From: Podarcis raffonei
Taxonomy: Eukaryota; Chordata; Lepidosauria; Squamata; Lacertidae
Direction: 5' to 3'
DNA length: 64,000 bases
Assembly (NCBI RefSeq): GCF_027172205.1
Contig: NC_070607.1
Coordinates: 23,908,069-23,972,068, forward strand
Position numbers and translations under genes: made by a program. The notes under the pieces were generated by a model that did no database searches, was not told where the DNA came from, and saw nothing but the letters and a program-made list of their open reading frames with translations. Positions 52,401 to 64,000 of the stretch are shown in pieces. Each line of letters begins with the position of its first letter. Position 1 is the first letter of the stretch.

Positions 52401-52456
<56 letters not shown>

Positions 52457-55400
52457 TCTCCCCCTCCCCCCCCCTCCCTTCAAAGAAGCAACATCTGCTA
52501 AGATGCCCTCTTGGCTCCTAGCCAAGAGAGGACAAAGGGACTATCTTCTTATAAGATAGATTCTAAATGTATATTACTGTATTAAGCTGTCTGCCTTCTG
52601 GGATCTGATTGTGAACAGAATGTGAGTAAACTCTTTTTATACTTTTGTAAAGGACTGTGTCGTGTCTTCTATTTTAATAGGGAACAAAGGGGAAATTACC
52701 AGAGTGATTATTATAGAGGTTCTAGCGAACCTGACCACACGTTACCGTTGCGAACTTAAATAAAGGGGAATGTCTTACTCTGCTGTTTTTTTGGGAACTT
52801 GTTAGCACAAGTTGGATAAGGATATAATCAGTCAATATATCCTCTCCTGCATCCCTGAACATTCCCACAGGGGTGACAATCATTAAAACATGTTATGAAA
52901 GTAAACCTGTGAGCCATATGTTCACATCATGAAATTATTACTTCAGGGGTGTTACCCAAAAGTTGTATTGCACAAAGTTAGAAGGCAATTATGCATGTGT
53001 GGATTTGCAGCATTATGCATACATGATAGGGAATTGTATGTTACATGTTCATCTCATTCACAGCTTTTATTTTAGGCTTACATTTAAATCTTAGGTATGT
53101 GCCTAAGAAATCTGTGAAGCAATAATAACTTGTGAATTTTTACAGTTTTATTTTATAGTATGGCAATTAAGTGTTGCTTTCCCTGCATAGCAGAAAGGAT
53201 TGCAAATGTTAAGAAATGATAAATAATGCTGCTCAAGCATCATCCACCACCCTGTAAATATTTTAAGCATGTGAAGGCATACTTTGAGCCCTACTGTTTG
53301 AGGGAAAGCGCTTCAGATATCCAAATTCTTAGATAACCCCTCTTCCCTCAGGCTTATCAAATACCAGCTTTCTAGCTAACATTAGAGTAACACTATCATT
53401 TTGGGGGACAGTTGGAATCCTCAGTTTTGGGGAAGAAATGTATAAATATTCTGTTCTCAAATTACTTCCCAACCCCTTCCTAGTAGTTATGTGTGGCTTG
53501 GACTATGTAGATAAACAAATTTCAGATCTCTGGCTCATGGTTTTGATAATGTTAGTGAGTGATTACTAATTACTAACAATACTGGGTAGATATAATGAAG
53601 TGAGAATAAAATACAGAAAATATTTGCATTCTGGTCAATTACATATAATTGAACAGTATTAATTTCAATGATTGGACTATTTGTAATTTTCTTTAATTAA
53701 AAAACCCCCACAGTATAGCAGAGATAGCTTTTTGGGAACTAATGAAGGAATAGCCTTCTCCAAAAGAAACTCCTATTCAAATGGCTCTGTGTGTGACTAT
53801 GATGTTCAGAAGTTAAGAGACAACTCATTAATGGATTCTCCTTATTGTATTTATATTTTAGATATCTTTCCTTGAATCTACTTTGAGTACACACTCTGTC
53901 AGCATCCCAATGTTAGAAGAACAGATAGCAAGTTTGGAAGCAGAAGTTCAAGCACAAGATAAAGCTCTAAAGTAGTGAACCCTTTGTTTTTTATTTGTTT
54001 TTTTTCAAATCTTCAGGGTTGGTTCATCCATTTTTTCAGCATGGGTCTCAGATGCACACATGATCCTTTTCCTTGCCATGGGAAGTAATGAGAGAATGGG
54101 GCTATATAATGCTTGTTTGAATGTGGTACCCTCATCCTAAAATAGATAGCTTGGCTCACTTATTGCACCTCATAGTGAGGGTGAGTAAAGAGTCTTGGAT
54201 TTCATTTGATTTATCTCCTAAAAACAGGAGTGTTTATGCTATTATTTTTTCAAATTTGGAAAACTCACAGCAAAATCAGAATTACTTGTACACTTATCTC
54301 CAACCTCTGACTTATAATTCTATTGACCTCAGTGAAATTAACTCATTGCAAACAGGGTCATATTGTTAGGCAAGCAAATAGGTCCAGTTAAGACACAATA
54401 GTAAACCATGGTTTTTGGCTACACATGGTTTGCAGCTCACCAAAGCCATGATGAGCTGCAGGCTTGTGTACTCTATTCTTCACCTCTTTCACAGTCCAGA
54501 GGAGGAGATCAGAAACATCTGTGTTGCTCTGATCATACTTTTTTCTTGTTGTTGTTATTCAAAAAGGTTTCCCCCTATACTTTCCATAGTAGGACATAAA
54601 ACACCATAATGGCTTAAAAGCATTTGACATAGCATGATAATTTTAGTTGGCTAGTTGGTTAAATTAACATAATAAAATTCTAAATTGTAATAACTACTCA
54701 CAAAGCTCCTTGATATTTAATAAATAATACAATGATATTTCCTTAAACCCATTGAATTTAACTATGCTATCATTCTACTCTATCCCACCAAACAACTAAA
54801 TTGATATTTGTTATATTTTTATTTTCCCCAATAACTTATGCAGATTGATTGCATCTTGAACTTACTGTTGTTCCAACAGAAGTTAAGTTCTATATTTATT
54901 AGTTTTGATCAGGTTTTTCGATTTTTAAAATCTCTTGTTAGGAGGAATAAAGGAGAAAGATTGTGGCTTGCTTGCTTTGGGCAAAATGCTTAGTAAAACT
55001 TGTTTGTTCATTCAGGCAAGCACTTGGTATAGCTAACAAGATCCAAACCATCTATCTCCATATATACCCACCAAAATACTAGTTTGAATTTAAAAAACCT
55101 GATCTGTAGGATACCTGATTGGCCACTTCTCTCAAATTTGTGTTCTAGAGGAAGGGGGAAATGCTCTCCATTACCTGATGATCTTAACCAGATACATTCA
55201 TGTTATTTGTGTGTGTGTGTACACAGACACACAATTACGCATACACATCTGTGAGTATTATGTGTTGTTTAAAATGCTGTTTTCTGATTTGTTTTTAGAG
55301 AAGCAGAAGATAAATTAGAGGAAAGCCAGAAAAGGCTAATGGAAAAAGAATATTCTTTGCAGAAGCTGAAGGAGGAATATAAAGAAATTAGATTTGATTT

Positions 55401-58400
55401 AATTGAACAATGCAAACAAGGAAAGAGGTGACAAATTACATAAGAGCTTGATTTTTATTCTGATAGCTTGATGACATATCTCCTTGCTCCAAATTTTTTG
55501 TTTTAAGATGCTTTGTCTGATGTTGAACAAAACTCACAACATTCTTTCAGAATTAATCCTAATTAAATAAGAAAAAAATGGAATGGCTGGCAGTACAGTG
55601 GTACCTCGGGTTACATAAGCTTCAGGTTATATACACTTCAGGTTACATACGCTTCAGGTTACATACTCCACTAACCCAGAAATAGTGCTTCAGGTTAAGA
55701 ACTTTGCTTCAGGATGAGAACAGAAATCGTGCTCCAGCGGTGTGGCAGCAGCAGGAGGCCCCATTAGCTAAAGTGGTGCTTCAGGTTAAGAACAGTTTCA
55801 GGTTAAGTAAAGACCTCCGGAACGAATTAAGTACTTAACCTGAGGTACCACTGTACTGGTACCATGTCATTTAGATGTATATGACTTTTTTTACCGTTAA
55901 ACAAATTTTCAGGTTGGTTGCTTTTGTAACAGATTAAAACAACTTCTTAAATTGAATACAAATAAGTATTTGCAAGAATGCTTTCTCATTTATATTACAT
56001 TTAGTAAATCCTAGTTTAAGCATTTCAAACCATGATCCAAAAAGGCCTGAACTGAAATATAGTTGCCTATGCATAGATACATCAAGGCTGTTAAGAGGTC
56101 ATTTCCTCCTGGAGAGATACTGGAAGCAGTCTGTGGTAGATGAGTGGTATTCAAATAAATAATTGCACAAGTGGAACTACTTCACTTGCACAATGGGACT
56201 CTCCACCTTCCTCTCACAGGCACTGCATGCTATCCCAAAACCTATTCTGGAGGCTTGGTTGACCCCTCCCCAGAACAAATTTAAGAGGTATGTGGGGAGG
56301 GGGGAAAGACTCCTTGCACAAGCTGAGGTCATTTCACTGGTGCAAGAAGTTACCTAGCACTACTTTTGAGTACACCCCTGTGTGTTTCTACCTCTGCCCT
56401 ATTCTGCTCCCTATGGGGAGAAGGGAATGACTGAACCAATACATTCTCCCTTACAGTGCAACATGAATGGATCAGGGAGCTATCAAGTTAAAGCTATCTT
56501 CTCCTTGTTTCTTCTTGTGTCAGGAGCAAGGAAGGGACTGCATAAAAGCATGTTCCTGAAGCCCACTCCCAATTTCCAGGAAATAAATCATGTCAGAACA
56601 AAACCTTAGAACAGAGGTGGGGAGCCTTTTTTATGTGAATGGCCATTGAGCCATGGGAAAAGTCAATTGGGTTGGAGCCAGTGGTCGACAGAGAGACAGA
56701 GCCAAAAGTGGGAGGTTTACAAGAATCCTTAATTCGTGCTCTGTGTCTGCACAGGAGATGGCAGTCAAGGTGCAATTTGAGTTCCACTTGCTGCTTTGCC
56801 TTTTGTGCCCTCCTGTGTGCCAAGTGAAGCATGCCAGCCAAATTGTTGCTTGGCTTTCAGCCCACTCTTGGCTTCCCAGATGCTATAGGCTGAGGGACAA
56901 GTTGTGCCAATGGACAGGCTGAGTGGAGGAGCCCAGAAGGCGTTACGGAGATGAGTGTCTGGCTGTGGCCCAATGTTTACCACAGGCAGAACCCAGAGTG
57001 GATCAGATGTTGTAGCCAGAGTGTCCCTTTTAATGAAGGAAAAATCATGCTGGATGAAATTGATCAGCAGGGTGAATGTGACCCATAGGCTGTGAGTTCC
57101 CCAGCCTTAGACAGAGTAGATCAGGGTTCTTGCAGCGTTCCTTGTTAGCTTTAACTATGTTTGCATATCCCCATTACCTCTATATATCTGTCAGTGCTGT
57201 GGAAATAAATTAGTGCATAATTATCATAATTAGAGTTTTATTTTTTCAGTATTACAGGGAGTATTCTCATATTTCAGATGTGATGTATTTCACCTTTAAC
57301 TTTAGTGGTTGAATCATTTATTGCTTGGAAAATTGTGAAGAAATAAAATGCACCCAGTCTACTTAATGCATTGCTGTCATTCAGTGAAAGGCATACATGT
57401 TTTTCTCAGCGTTCAAACTGGAGAACGCTGTTGTGCTTCATGACATCCAAATGCTTAACTGTTCCTATGAAGGAAATGCTCAGCAAACTAATTTTCACTG
57501 TTAATGCTCCGATGAAATATTTACATCTGTAAACCTTGTCGTGTAAAAAATCTATAATGCCATTTATTAAGGTGCAGTTGAATGAAACTAAAGGCTAAAA
57601 GCAAATGTCTGTTACCGTGTGTTGTTTGTTTACAATGTTTTATGTTCCAAAGCTTTGATATCGTGAGTATAATATTATACCATTACTTCACTTGGTTTGT
57701 TTAAAACTGACATACCTTTTTCATTTAAAGAACTGAATGTCAAAGAAATGAAGCTTTGTTTAATGCTGAGGAGCTGACAAGAACTTTTAAAAAATACAAA
57801 GAGAAAATAAGTGAGAAACTGGAAAAGGTAAGATTTGACTAGAAAATGTCAACCATTTTAATAGTGTTTTATGTGTATTTGTCTCAGTGTCAAGATCATA
57901 TCTCAGTGCTATGATTATTCATGTTCTTCTAGCATGCTCCTATGTCTTTAACTATAGCCTGACCAGCAGAAATCATCTTTGTGCCAAGAAGAGCATAATT
58001 CCCTTAATTTAACCACCAGGTTCACTGTTAAGGGCACAGGAGCACAACCTAGTCCTGGAGGGAAGCAACTCTTGCTAAAACAGCCCATTCAGTTGCATAG
58101 GAAGAAATGGTTTTCTTTACACATATTATGAATAGTTGTAGTTTTAGACAGCTTGTAACTTTAATTATTGCTGAGCAAATTCAGTGCTGACACAACCTTT
58201 TGAGTCTTAGCACCAATAAAATTTGAATCAATACTATGTCATAGCTACAAATGCAAAATTATATTTATAGGCAAAGGCAATCCTGTGCCTGCTCCAGTGA
58301 TATCTTGGAGGTCAGGGGGTGGGGCAAACACTTCATTTACATCAAATAGCAAAATAGCATCATGCAGCACCTGAAAACCTTTTTGTCCAGGCTTTGGATT

Positions 58401-61400
58401 ATACTAATTCAAATGCGTTACCAAGATGCCATTCTGATGCAATCAATAGCAAAGTGGCAAAAGGTAAATTATCTGGTTGCTGTCTCCTGACCTGGACAAA
58501 CACAGAGACCAATTCTCTGATCTTTGCACATCTTAGGTTCCAGTTGTAGTTATATAATTTGGGAACGTTGGGACAGAACATTTCTATTCCCTCCCACACC
58601 AGTGTAGATTTTCACTGAAGAAGATTCTGAAAACAGGACTGTAGCCTTAACTTTTCCCCTCTAGTAACAGATTAAGTATTGCTGATAGCTGTCTTCTTTT
58701 TACTCAGGTTCAGGAAGAAGAGCAAACTTTAGAAAGAAATTTAATGAATTGTGTGAAAGAGAAAGAAAAATTGCACGCAAAATGCAATAGCTATAGAAGT
58801 GAGCTTGAAAGCACAAAGGAACAAGTGAGGTAAAACGTTTCACCTTTGACACCTCCACATGGAAAACATTGATACATGATCATTTTTTTAATGGGTATTT
58901 GGATCATGAAGTACTCTGACCTTGAGCTAATGGCACAACACTATGTGACCAGCTCAATCCATGTGACAGATGACAAAGCAGCAAAGCTGTAATGTGATTG
59001 ATTTTTCCAAACAAAGTTTTCTCAACCCATCTCGCATTGGGAGGGATCAGTTTGACTGCACAGTGGAACAACTGGATGACTGTTTAGTCCAACAGTCGGC
59101 ATGTATTTTTACTAGAAGTGATTTGTTTTCTCAGTTCTTGTCTGTTCTTCCGCTAGGCAGCAGCCACGAGGTTACTCTCAAGTGGGTAATAAGTTTGTCC
59201 TGTTGCTTGAGGCAGGAAACATAATCAATCCATGGAACCTCTGGTTGACCCTTCCCTACAGTGACACTCCCCCCACCCCCAGCTTGATGCTTCCTTTATC
59301 TTCCGATAGAAATTATAGGTTTCGGAATTTTAATAAGAAATCATGGCTTGTATCCAATGGTGGCGTGATGCTTTCACCAGTGCAGCACAGGGCATCCCAT
59401 CTTCATATTGTCCTAAAGAAAGCAAAAGGATGGCCTATTTCGCAAAAGCTTTTTTTTTATTATTCCATTCTGTAAGACAACAAATGCAAAAATAATTGAA
59501 ACCCCATAGATTTCAACATTTGAAACAAGAAACCGAAACACAATTTTTCTAGCTTAAAATGGCTTATGGAAGCTGAACTTAATACTGTTGAGATGCTCCA
59601 GCTCATTATCCACTTCACTTTTTTATTTATACTCAAATTTTCCTTGTGATTTTCATCACCCTATATTTTTGTTTTAAATTTTAGTTTTTTAATCTGTTGT
59701 GTTTGCAGTTAGAAAATATGCAGAATTAAATTCAGAAACATGCTAGCTTTTTTAAAAAAATAAAGTATTTCTGGTGCAGTAGATTTTCTTGGTTTTTTCC
59801 CCCTTGAACCTTTCTCCTTTTGTATTTGTTTAGACAGTTAACTGAAGAGAATAGTATTGGAAAAGAAAATATCAGAGGTGTGGAAGCCAAATGTGCTGAA
59901 ATGGAAGTGCAACTGAAGCACTCTCAGCAGAGTATCCTGAAGCTCGAAAATAAACTTCAGGTCCAAGACACAGTACTTGAAGAAAAAAATACCCTATTGC
60001 ATGAAATTGCTAGCTTAAAAGCTCTTGTCGCACAGCAAAATGATCACCTCAAGTTGTATCATCAAGAAATTGAGAATTCAAGAACTGAACTAAAAACCTT
60101 AGAAAATATTATTTCCCAGTTGTCTCAAAGTTCACCAAGAGAGGTACAGTAACCTTTTTGTTTTTTGTTACTGTCAGCAGACTAAATATACACTGGATGA
60201 AATGCAAAGCCTGTGTGTGCAAGGGAAGAGCACTTCTATTTATGCACAGAGGAAGGGGCAAAAATGTCTCCTAATGGTAACCCGCCTGTAATTTATGCAA
60301 GACATTTCACAGGGTCCTCAAACTTGGAAGGGAACTGTGGGAGGATACAGAGGGCAGCTTATTAAAGGGAAGCTTTATAAGCACCTCTGCATACAAGAAC
60401 ATCAGTACTCCAGTGTTTGTTAAAGTTTTTATAGTTCATTACTGAAGAAGAAGAATACATTTTAAAGGGACCGCTGCTTGAATAGAACATTCATCTAAAT
60501 TCCAAGCACTGGACTGACTATTGCTGTGTTAAAAGAATATAGAATAACCTGTTTTATTGGATCTTGCACGGGAACAGTGTTCATTGAATTCTACTCTTAC
60601 TAAGGGTTGTTTCAAGCACTGCAATCTATCTACATAGTAAACACATTGATGTCAGAATTGGTTTGTTAGTTTGGATTTTGGTTATATAGTCTAGGAAGCG
60701 ATAATTGAGCAATGACTGGTCTCCAGAATAGACCACATTTTATTCCTTGAGGGAGGGCTGCTGCTGATACTTCACATATAAATGTTGAGTAACTCTTCTC
60801 ATTGTCCCCTGAAAGGTTTGCCTCAAAGGAAAAATCCCCACGTTTCTCATTTTTACCTAGCTTGATGTGCTACACATCCTTCCCTTAATTGTATAGGGCT
60901 TCTATAACTCTCAAATAGAGCAGTGCACCCTGAACAAGTTCTTAGGATGCATTACATCAGTGGTTGCAACCGATGCAACTGTCTGAAAAGCCAATCTGCT
61001 AATCAAGAGGCAGAGATGATGGAATATCAACCACAATCCCAGTCCCTTGGTCACACAGATGTTGATTTATAATCTTGGCATAAGTGCAAAAGCTAATAAT
61101 GGGGAAAGTAGATCAGAAATGACAATGGTGGAGAAAGCTAAGCAATTTTCTTTTCCCATCTATGTCACATTTTATGTTAATTTTGAAACAAAGCCTTGCA
61201 GTACTGAAAAGTGGCTTGCAATTTGATGGCCTGTTGCATAACCTTGGGTCTTCACTAGAGTTAAGCACTTTTAATTCCTGCCAGGTTCAGTGAAAGAGCA
61301 CGTGCTTAACCCTAACTCTGTTGAGATAAGGAGAATTTAAACATTTTTAGTTTGGGTTGGGTGGTAGAGATTAAAGTTCCTCAAATAATGACCAATTGTG

Positions 61401-63833
61401 CCATAAACAACATTTTTATGTGTCTTTCCCCCCTAAACTTGCAGGCTAGTCATTCCATGCATCATTCTAAAGAAGCATCATGTCCCAATTGCTGTGATTT
61501 AAGTAGATCCCTGATAGAAGAGCTAAGGTATTATATTTTAAGCTGAAGTAATTGCCTGCATTCGTAACGAGTGCCAAAAAAGAAAGGAAGAATACAACTG
61601 CTCTCCCTTATTTCTTTTTCCTAGATTAAAGCTGACAATGAAAGAAGCATTGATTCAGCAATTTCAGGCAGAAACTATGACCAGTAATCCATGTCAAGAT
61701 CTCTTTGATGAAAGTGAGAGACAAGAATTGAATGGCCTAGAAATTGAACCAGTAAAATTGACAGGAAACCAAACAGGTATGCATCCTATGATATACAATA
61801 GTTGAAACTGTACAGTTTCTTCTGGTATGGATTGTTGCTTCAGAAGAATCCGCTGAGCAATAAGAGCATGCACGCCTGCTCCTGTAACTTAAAGATTTTA
61901 TAAATCAGTACCCTTAGACACATGTGTTTCTTTTGTGAAGAGAGAAAACACCAACAACTGGAACTTGTCGCTAAGCAGTTTGAAAAGGTCAAGCAAAGAT
62001 TGCATGGACAGTTAGAAGAACTACGTACTAAACTGGAAAAATGTGAAACTGAGAATTCATTTTTGAAGGAGACCATGGCCCAGCGAACTAGTCAGTTTCA
62101 AACAATACAGGATGAACTGTTGGAGAAAGCTGCAAAATCTAGTAGCTTGGAACGAGAAGTAAGTAGAAATGAAGAAGTCTGTATTCTTAGAAGCTCTCTA
62201 GAGCCTTATCCAGTGTGCAGCCATGTGTTTCCTCTTCCTCTCCTGTCCCCCCCAGCCCACTATACACCCTTAAAATCAGTGCTGGAGAGTGCGGAGACCT
62301 TCCAGAGATTCTGGAGGTGCATGTTGGAAAACAAGTTCTTTTTATGTTGTGAACTGCCCTGAGATCTACAGACGGAGGGCGGTATACAAATTTAATAGAT
62401 GATGATGATTATGACAACAACAACGATTTTGCTACTGGAACTATAATACTGTAATAACATTTTTTTTATTTGTACTCCACCCATCTGGCTGGGTTGTCTC
62501 AGCTGCTTTGTGTGGCTTCCAACATACATAAAAAAAATAAAACATGACACATTAAAAAGCTTCCCTATACAGGGATGTCTTCTAATGGTTATAAAGTTAC
62601 TCATTTCCTTGGCATCTGATGGAAGGGGGTTCCACAGGCTGGGTGCCACTATCGAGAAGGCCCTCTGCATGTATACGTACAAAGCCTTAGGTACAAGCCA
62701 CAGTTTTTAATTTCATATAGTTCCTACTGTGAAAGGCTATGCTGTTTTTGCAGGAAATGACAGCATACAAATCAATATGGCTAATTTGACCCAACATCCC
62801 CCACGCCCTCACACACACAAACAAATGTCACTGCAATCAGCTGTACGCAACCAACCATGATCTGGGCCCTCCAATCTCTTGCACCGCCAACAAAACCAAT
62901 CAACCTATTTATGTGATGCTGACACAAAAACTCCGCACATACACTATGCAATGGAATGAAAAATCTCTCCCCAACCTCACAATGCCTATGATAGCAGTGT
63001 TTCACACCCAATGTAAACGACCCGTAGAAAGGACTCTGAATTGAAACAGATATGATATACGTACCTTTGTTATCCATGAAAATCTTTTAATAAAAACATT
63101 TTTTAAGGCCCTAATCATATAGTGGCACCTCTTTGATTGTTACAGGAAAAGCACCTCTGCAACACCCCAAAGGGCTCCATTGTTACAGAAACATGCCTTC
63201 TATAAATTTCTTTTTCATCAGTAATTCATCTAGAGATCCTATCCTTGGAACATTCCTTCTTTCACAGTGATAGTTCCTTTTGGAATTGGATTGCTGAGAT
63301 TGGTCACCTATAATCCAGCTAGCAGCTAACTTGATGCATTCTTGACAAAGAATGCCCAAAGTACATTATAGTGTTTGTGGCATAGTCCCACAAGACCCAA
63401 TGCAGTACAGTAGCAATATATTTTTTCGCATTTCATGCCAGGGAGCGGGGTGCAATCCATTTCATCCATGATACTTGATTGTGGGAAATGGAAAATGTCT
63501 AGTGAAACAATAGAGCATTACTGGGTGATGAGGTGACTTGTGAATGTGTGTTGCACAAAGTTTTTTCTTTAATGTGTGGGCAGAAGGAGTTGTATTATCA
63601 TTGACATTTTATGAAGCGCATATAACATTCATGGAAACACCTTCAATAATTTCACCATTGTTTATGCTAAAAATCTTTCTTATTTAGACTGTGTGTTCTC
63701 AGTTTATATATTTTCTTTGTAGGCAGCAAGGAAATCCTCTAGGCTCTCAGCCCTTGAAAAACAGTTGGAAGAAAAGACTCTTGCTTACACAACTGCTGCT
63801 GAAAAAAATACTGAGCTGGAACGGGAATTAGTG
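51358..63833 (+). CDS. CCDC18: CCDC18, 5' part; 12 coding exons, gene continues past the window
   Basis: Twelve exons join without a phase break into 598 codons, about 40% of the human protein (about 1450 residues as I recall). After a short acidic N-terminus ([20 protein letters not shown]), nearly all of it is heptad-rich coiled coil with many E, K, L and Q residues: [77 protein letters not shown] and [20 protein letters not shown]. These follow the order of human CCDC18 (for example SILKLESELENKDEIL and RTSQFQLIQEELLEKASNSS). The human protein is reported at centriolar satellites; its molecular role is poorly defined. The first coding exon starts after an acceptor at 51324, so the 5' UTR exon is upstream, probably in the island shared with TMED5. 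The N-terminal 100 residues are the least conserved. Confidence 0.95.
51625..51778 (+). CDS. CCDC18: CCDC18 coding exon 2
   Basis: 154 nt, acceptor TTCCTCTAG, donor ACAAA|GTAATT. Encodes [18 protein letters not shown] to SRKHRNK, Ser/Asn-rich and not coiled coil. Confidence 0.87.
51945..52109 (+). CDS. CCDC18: CCDC18 coding exon 3
   Basis: 165 nt, acceptor CCTTCTAG, donor ACGG|GTAGGT. Encodes [20 protein letters not shown] to [10 protein letters not shown]; matches human NHSLMTKFESIHFELTQSRA well. Confidence 0.94.
52190..52880. mobile_element. Possible LTR-like fossil fragment
   Basis: The stretch has an LTR-like order of signals: a TATA-like 'gataaaagcacagggc', a CT-rich tract, then 'aactctttttatacttttgt' and AATAAA near 52761. 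No TG..CA ends or target duplication were found, so this is a tentative call. It is broken and of unknown family. It lies in CCDC18 intron 3. Confidence 0.3.
52404..52455. repeat. (CT)n microsatellite
   Basis: About 48 bp of pure CT is followed by a C-rich run. Translated small ORFs here are poly-SL and meaningless. Confidence 0.95.
53862..53971 (+). CDS. CCDC18: CCDC18 coding exon 4
   Basis: 110 nt, acceptor TATTTTAG, donor CTAAA|GTAGTG (weak). Encodes [20 protein letters not shown] to AQDKAL. Confidence 0.93.
53972..55298. other. CCDC18 intron 4, little recognisable
   Basis: AT-rich sequence with one 'aaccatggtttttggct' repeat fragment near 54.37-54.45 kb and a short (GT)n near 55.21 kb. 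No exon was seen. Confidence 0.45.
55299..55427 (+). CDS. CCDC18: CCDC18 coding exon 5
   Basis: 129 nt, acceptor GTTTTTAG, donor AGAG|GTGACA. Encodes K(split)[18 protein letters not shown] to EQCKQGK. Confidence 0.94.
55596..55853 (+). mobile_element. Tigger-like MITE, family A
   Basis: Ends CAGTGGTACCTCGGGTTACA and CCTGAGGTACCACTG between TA dinucleotides; 258 bp. 'cttcaggttacatacgc' type units are repeated three times at the left end, which explains its length. It lies in CCDC18 intron 5. Confidence 0.88.
56612..57104. mobile_element. hAT element, 493 bp, non-autonomous
   Basis: Left CAGAGGTGGGGAGCC, right GTGAGTTCCCCAG; flanks CCTTAGAA (56604-56611) and CCTTAGAC (57105-57112) match at 7 of 8. 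No transposase is readable. It lies in CCDC18 intron 5. Confidence 0.72.
57731..57827 (+). CDS. CCDC18: CCDC18 coding exon 6
   Basis: 97 nt, acceptor CATTTAAAG, donor AAAAG|GTAAGA. Encodes [20 protein letters not shown] to SEKLEK, close to human QRNEALYNAEELSKAF. Confidence 0.95.
58708..58829 (+). CDS. CCDC18: CCDC18 coding exon 7
   Basis: 122 nt, acceptor TACTCAG, donor TGAG|GTAAAA. Encodes [20 protein letters not shown] to STKEQV. Confidence 0.95.
58830..59833. other. CCDC18 intron 7, no recognised feature
   Basis: No exon, RNA gene or clear repeat was found. ORFs at 58970-59475 have no coding resemblance. Confidence 0.45.
59834..60143 (+). CDS. CCDC18: CCDC18 coding exon 8 (largest)
   Basis: 310 nt, acceptor TTGTTTAG, donor GAGAG|GTACAG. 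Encodes 103 residues, [20 protein letters not shown] to LSQSSPRE, one long coiled-coil block. Confidence 0.96.
60144..61444. other. CCDC18 intron 8, no recognised feature
   Basis: Mixed AT-rich sequence; nothing supports an exon or named repeat. Confidence 0.4.
61445..61527 (+). CDS. CCDC18: CCDC18 coding exon 9
   Basis: 83 nt, acceptor AACTTGCAG, donor TAAG|GTATTA. Encodes [20 protein letters not shown] to LIEEL. A CPNCC motif matches human CIGCC. Confidence 0.93.
61625..61776 (+). CDS. CCDC18: CCDC18 coding exon 10
   Basis: 152 nt, acceptor TTTCCTAG, donor ACAG|GTATGC. Encodes [19 protein letters not shown] to KLTGNQT. Confidence 0.94.
61941..62158 (+). CDS. CCDC18: CCDC18 coding exon 11
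   Basis: 218 nt, acceptor TTTTGTGAAG, donor AGAA|GTAAGT. Encodes [20 protein letters not shown] to SSLERE. Reading on past the donor gives a spurious extension. Confidence 0.95.
62270..62420 (+). mobile_element. LINE/L2-type 3' tail
   Basis: 'gttgtgaactgccctgagat', 'ctacagacggagggcggtat' and 'acaaatttaatagatgatga' form a LINE 3' tail ending in a GAT-rich run. Confidence 0.7.
62455..62680 (-). mobile_element. LINE 3' end, opposite orientation
   Basis: The minus strand reads [20 protein letters not shown] and a tail with 'caacccagccagatgggtgg'. Its 3' end faces the tail at 62270-62420, so two LINE ends abut tail to tail. Confidence 0.8.
63723..63833 (+). CDS. CCDC18: CCDC18 coding exon 12 (last in window)
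   Basis: 111 nt, acceptor TTCTTTGTAG, donor AGTG|GTAAAA. Encodes [20 protein letters not shown] to ELERELV. The next exon is beyond the right edge. Confidence 0.95.
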
Positions 63834-64000
63834 GTAAAACTCCTATTACCTATTCACAACTTCTTGGGATGGAAGGAGATGTATTTACATATGTAATGTT
63901 ATATTAAATACGCCAACAGGCATTAGTGTTTTCAGAGTTTACCTCTAACGTGATTTTTAACAAGCAAATTGTTTTTCCTTAAGTGCTTTCAAACAGTTCA

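Noticed and set aside
53714-53861. An extra or extended CCDC18 exon after the acceptor CCCCCACAG
   Set aside because: About 49 codons are open, but the frame does not continue into exon 4 and human CCDC18 has no matching insert; no donor suits a separate exon.
1-64000. CRISPR array, phage or bacterial operon
   Set aside because: Introns, SINEs, LINEs and MITEs show vertebrate nuclear DNA. The tandem arrays seen are microsatellites or lie inside MITEs and have no spacer structure.

Overview
The window comes from a vertebrate nuclear genome, most likely a squamate reptile and possibly a lacertid-like lizard. The evidence is multi-exon genes that read as orthologues of human MTF2, TMED5 and CCDC18, together with a repeat set typical of squamates: tRNA-derived Sauria/ACE-type SINEs, CR1/L2-clade LINE 3' ends, Tigger-like TA-flanked MITEs, and foldback hAT MITEs carrying exact 8-bp target duplications. 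Squamate is a firm call; lacertid is a guess. MTF2-TMED5-CCDC18 is the order I recall from human chromosome 1p22.

Layout. (1) 1-2.8 kb, minus strand: the first two coding exons of a secreted or membrane reeler-domain protein of the FRRS1 (ferric-chelate reductase 1-like) type, running off the left edge. (2) 2.8-15.9 kb: repeat-dense DNA with several nested insertions, a solo LTR and an unassigned CpG-rich patch near 9.1-9.4 kb. (3) 15.95-37 kb, plus strand: complete MTF2 (PCL2), 15 coding exons and 592 residues, starting in a CpG island; its intron 3 has a GC-AG splice pair. (4) 37-44.2 kb: a repeat-poor tail-to-tail interval that probably holds the long 3' UTRs of MTF2 and TMED5. (5) 44.2-48.0 kb, minus strand: complete TMED5, 4 coding exons and 227 residues. 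(6) 47.6-48.8 kb: a CpG island that looks like a shared divergent promoter for TMED5 and CCDC18, with two ZNF143/STAF-like motifs. (7) 48.4-64 kb, plus strand: the 5' part of CCDC18, with 12 coding exons (598 codons) visible, running off the right edge.

The genes do not form an operon-like unit. MTF2 is a PRC2 accessory factor, TMED5 a p24-family cargo receptor of the early secretory pathway, CCDC18 a coiled-coil protein linked to centriolar satellites, and the reeler protein a probable extracytosolic or redox-type membrane protein. TMED5 and CCDC18 may be co-expressed through the shared promoter. I found no CRISPR array, operon or clearly novel protein system. The more unusual items are the FRRS1-like gene beside MTF2, the GC-AG intron, a 757-bp MITE built of four successive hairpins inside CCDC18 intron 1, a near-perfect 80-bp-arm foldback, and several datable nested insertions.

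Exon boundaries were derived by hand from splice signals, reading-frame phase and remembered human proteins. No alignment or database search was run.
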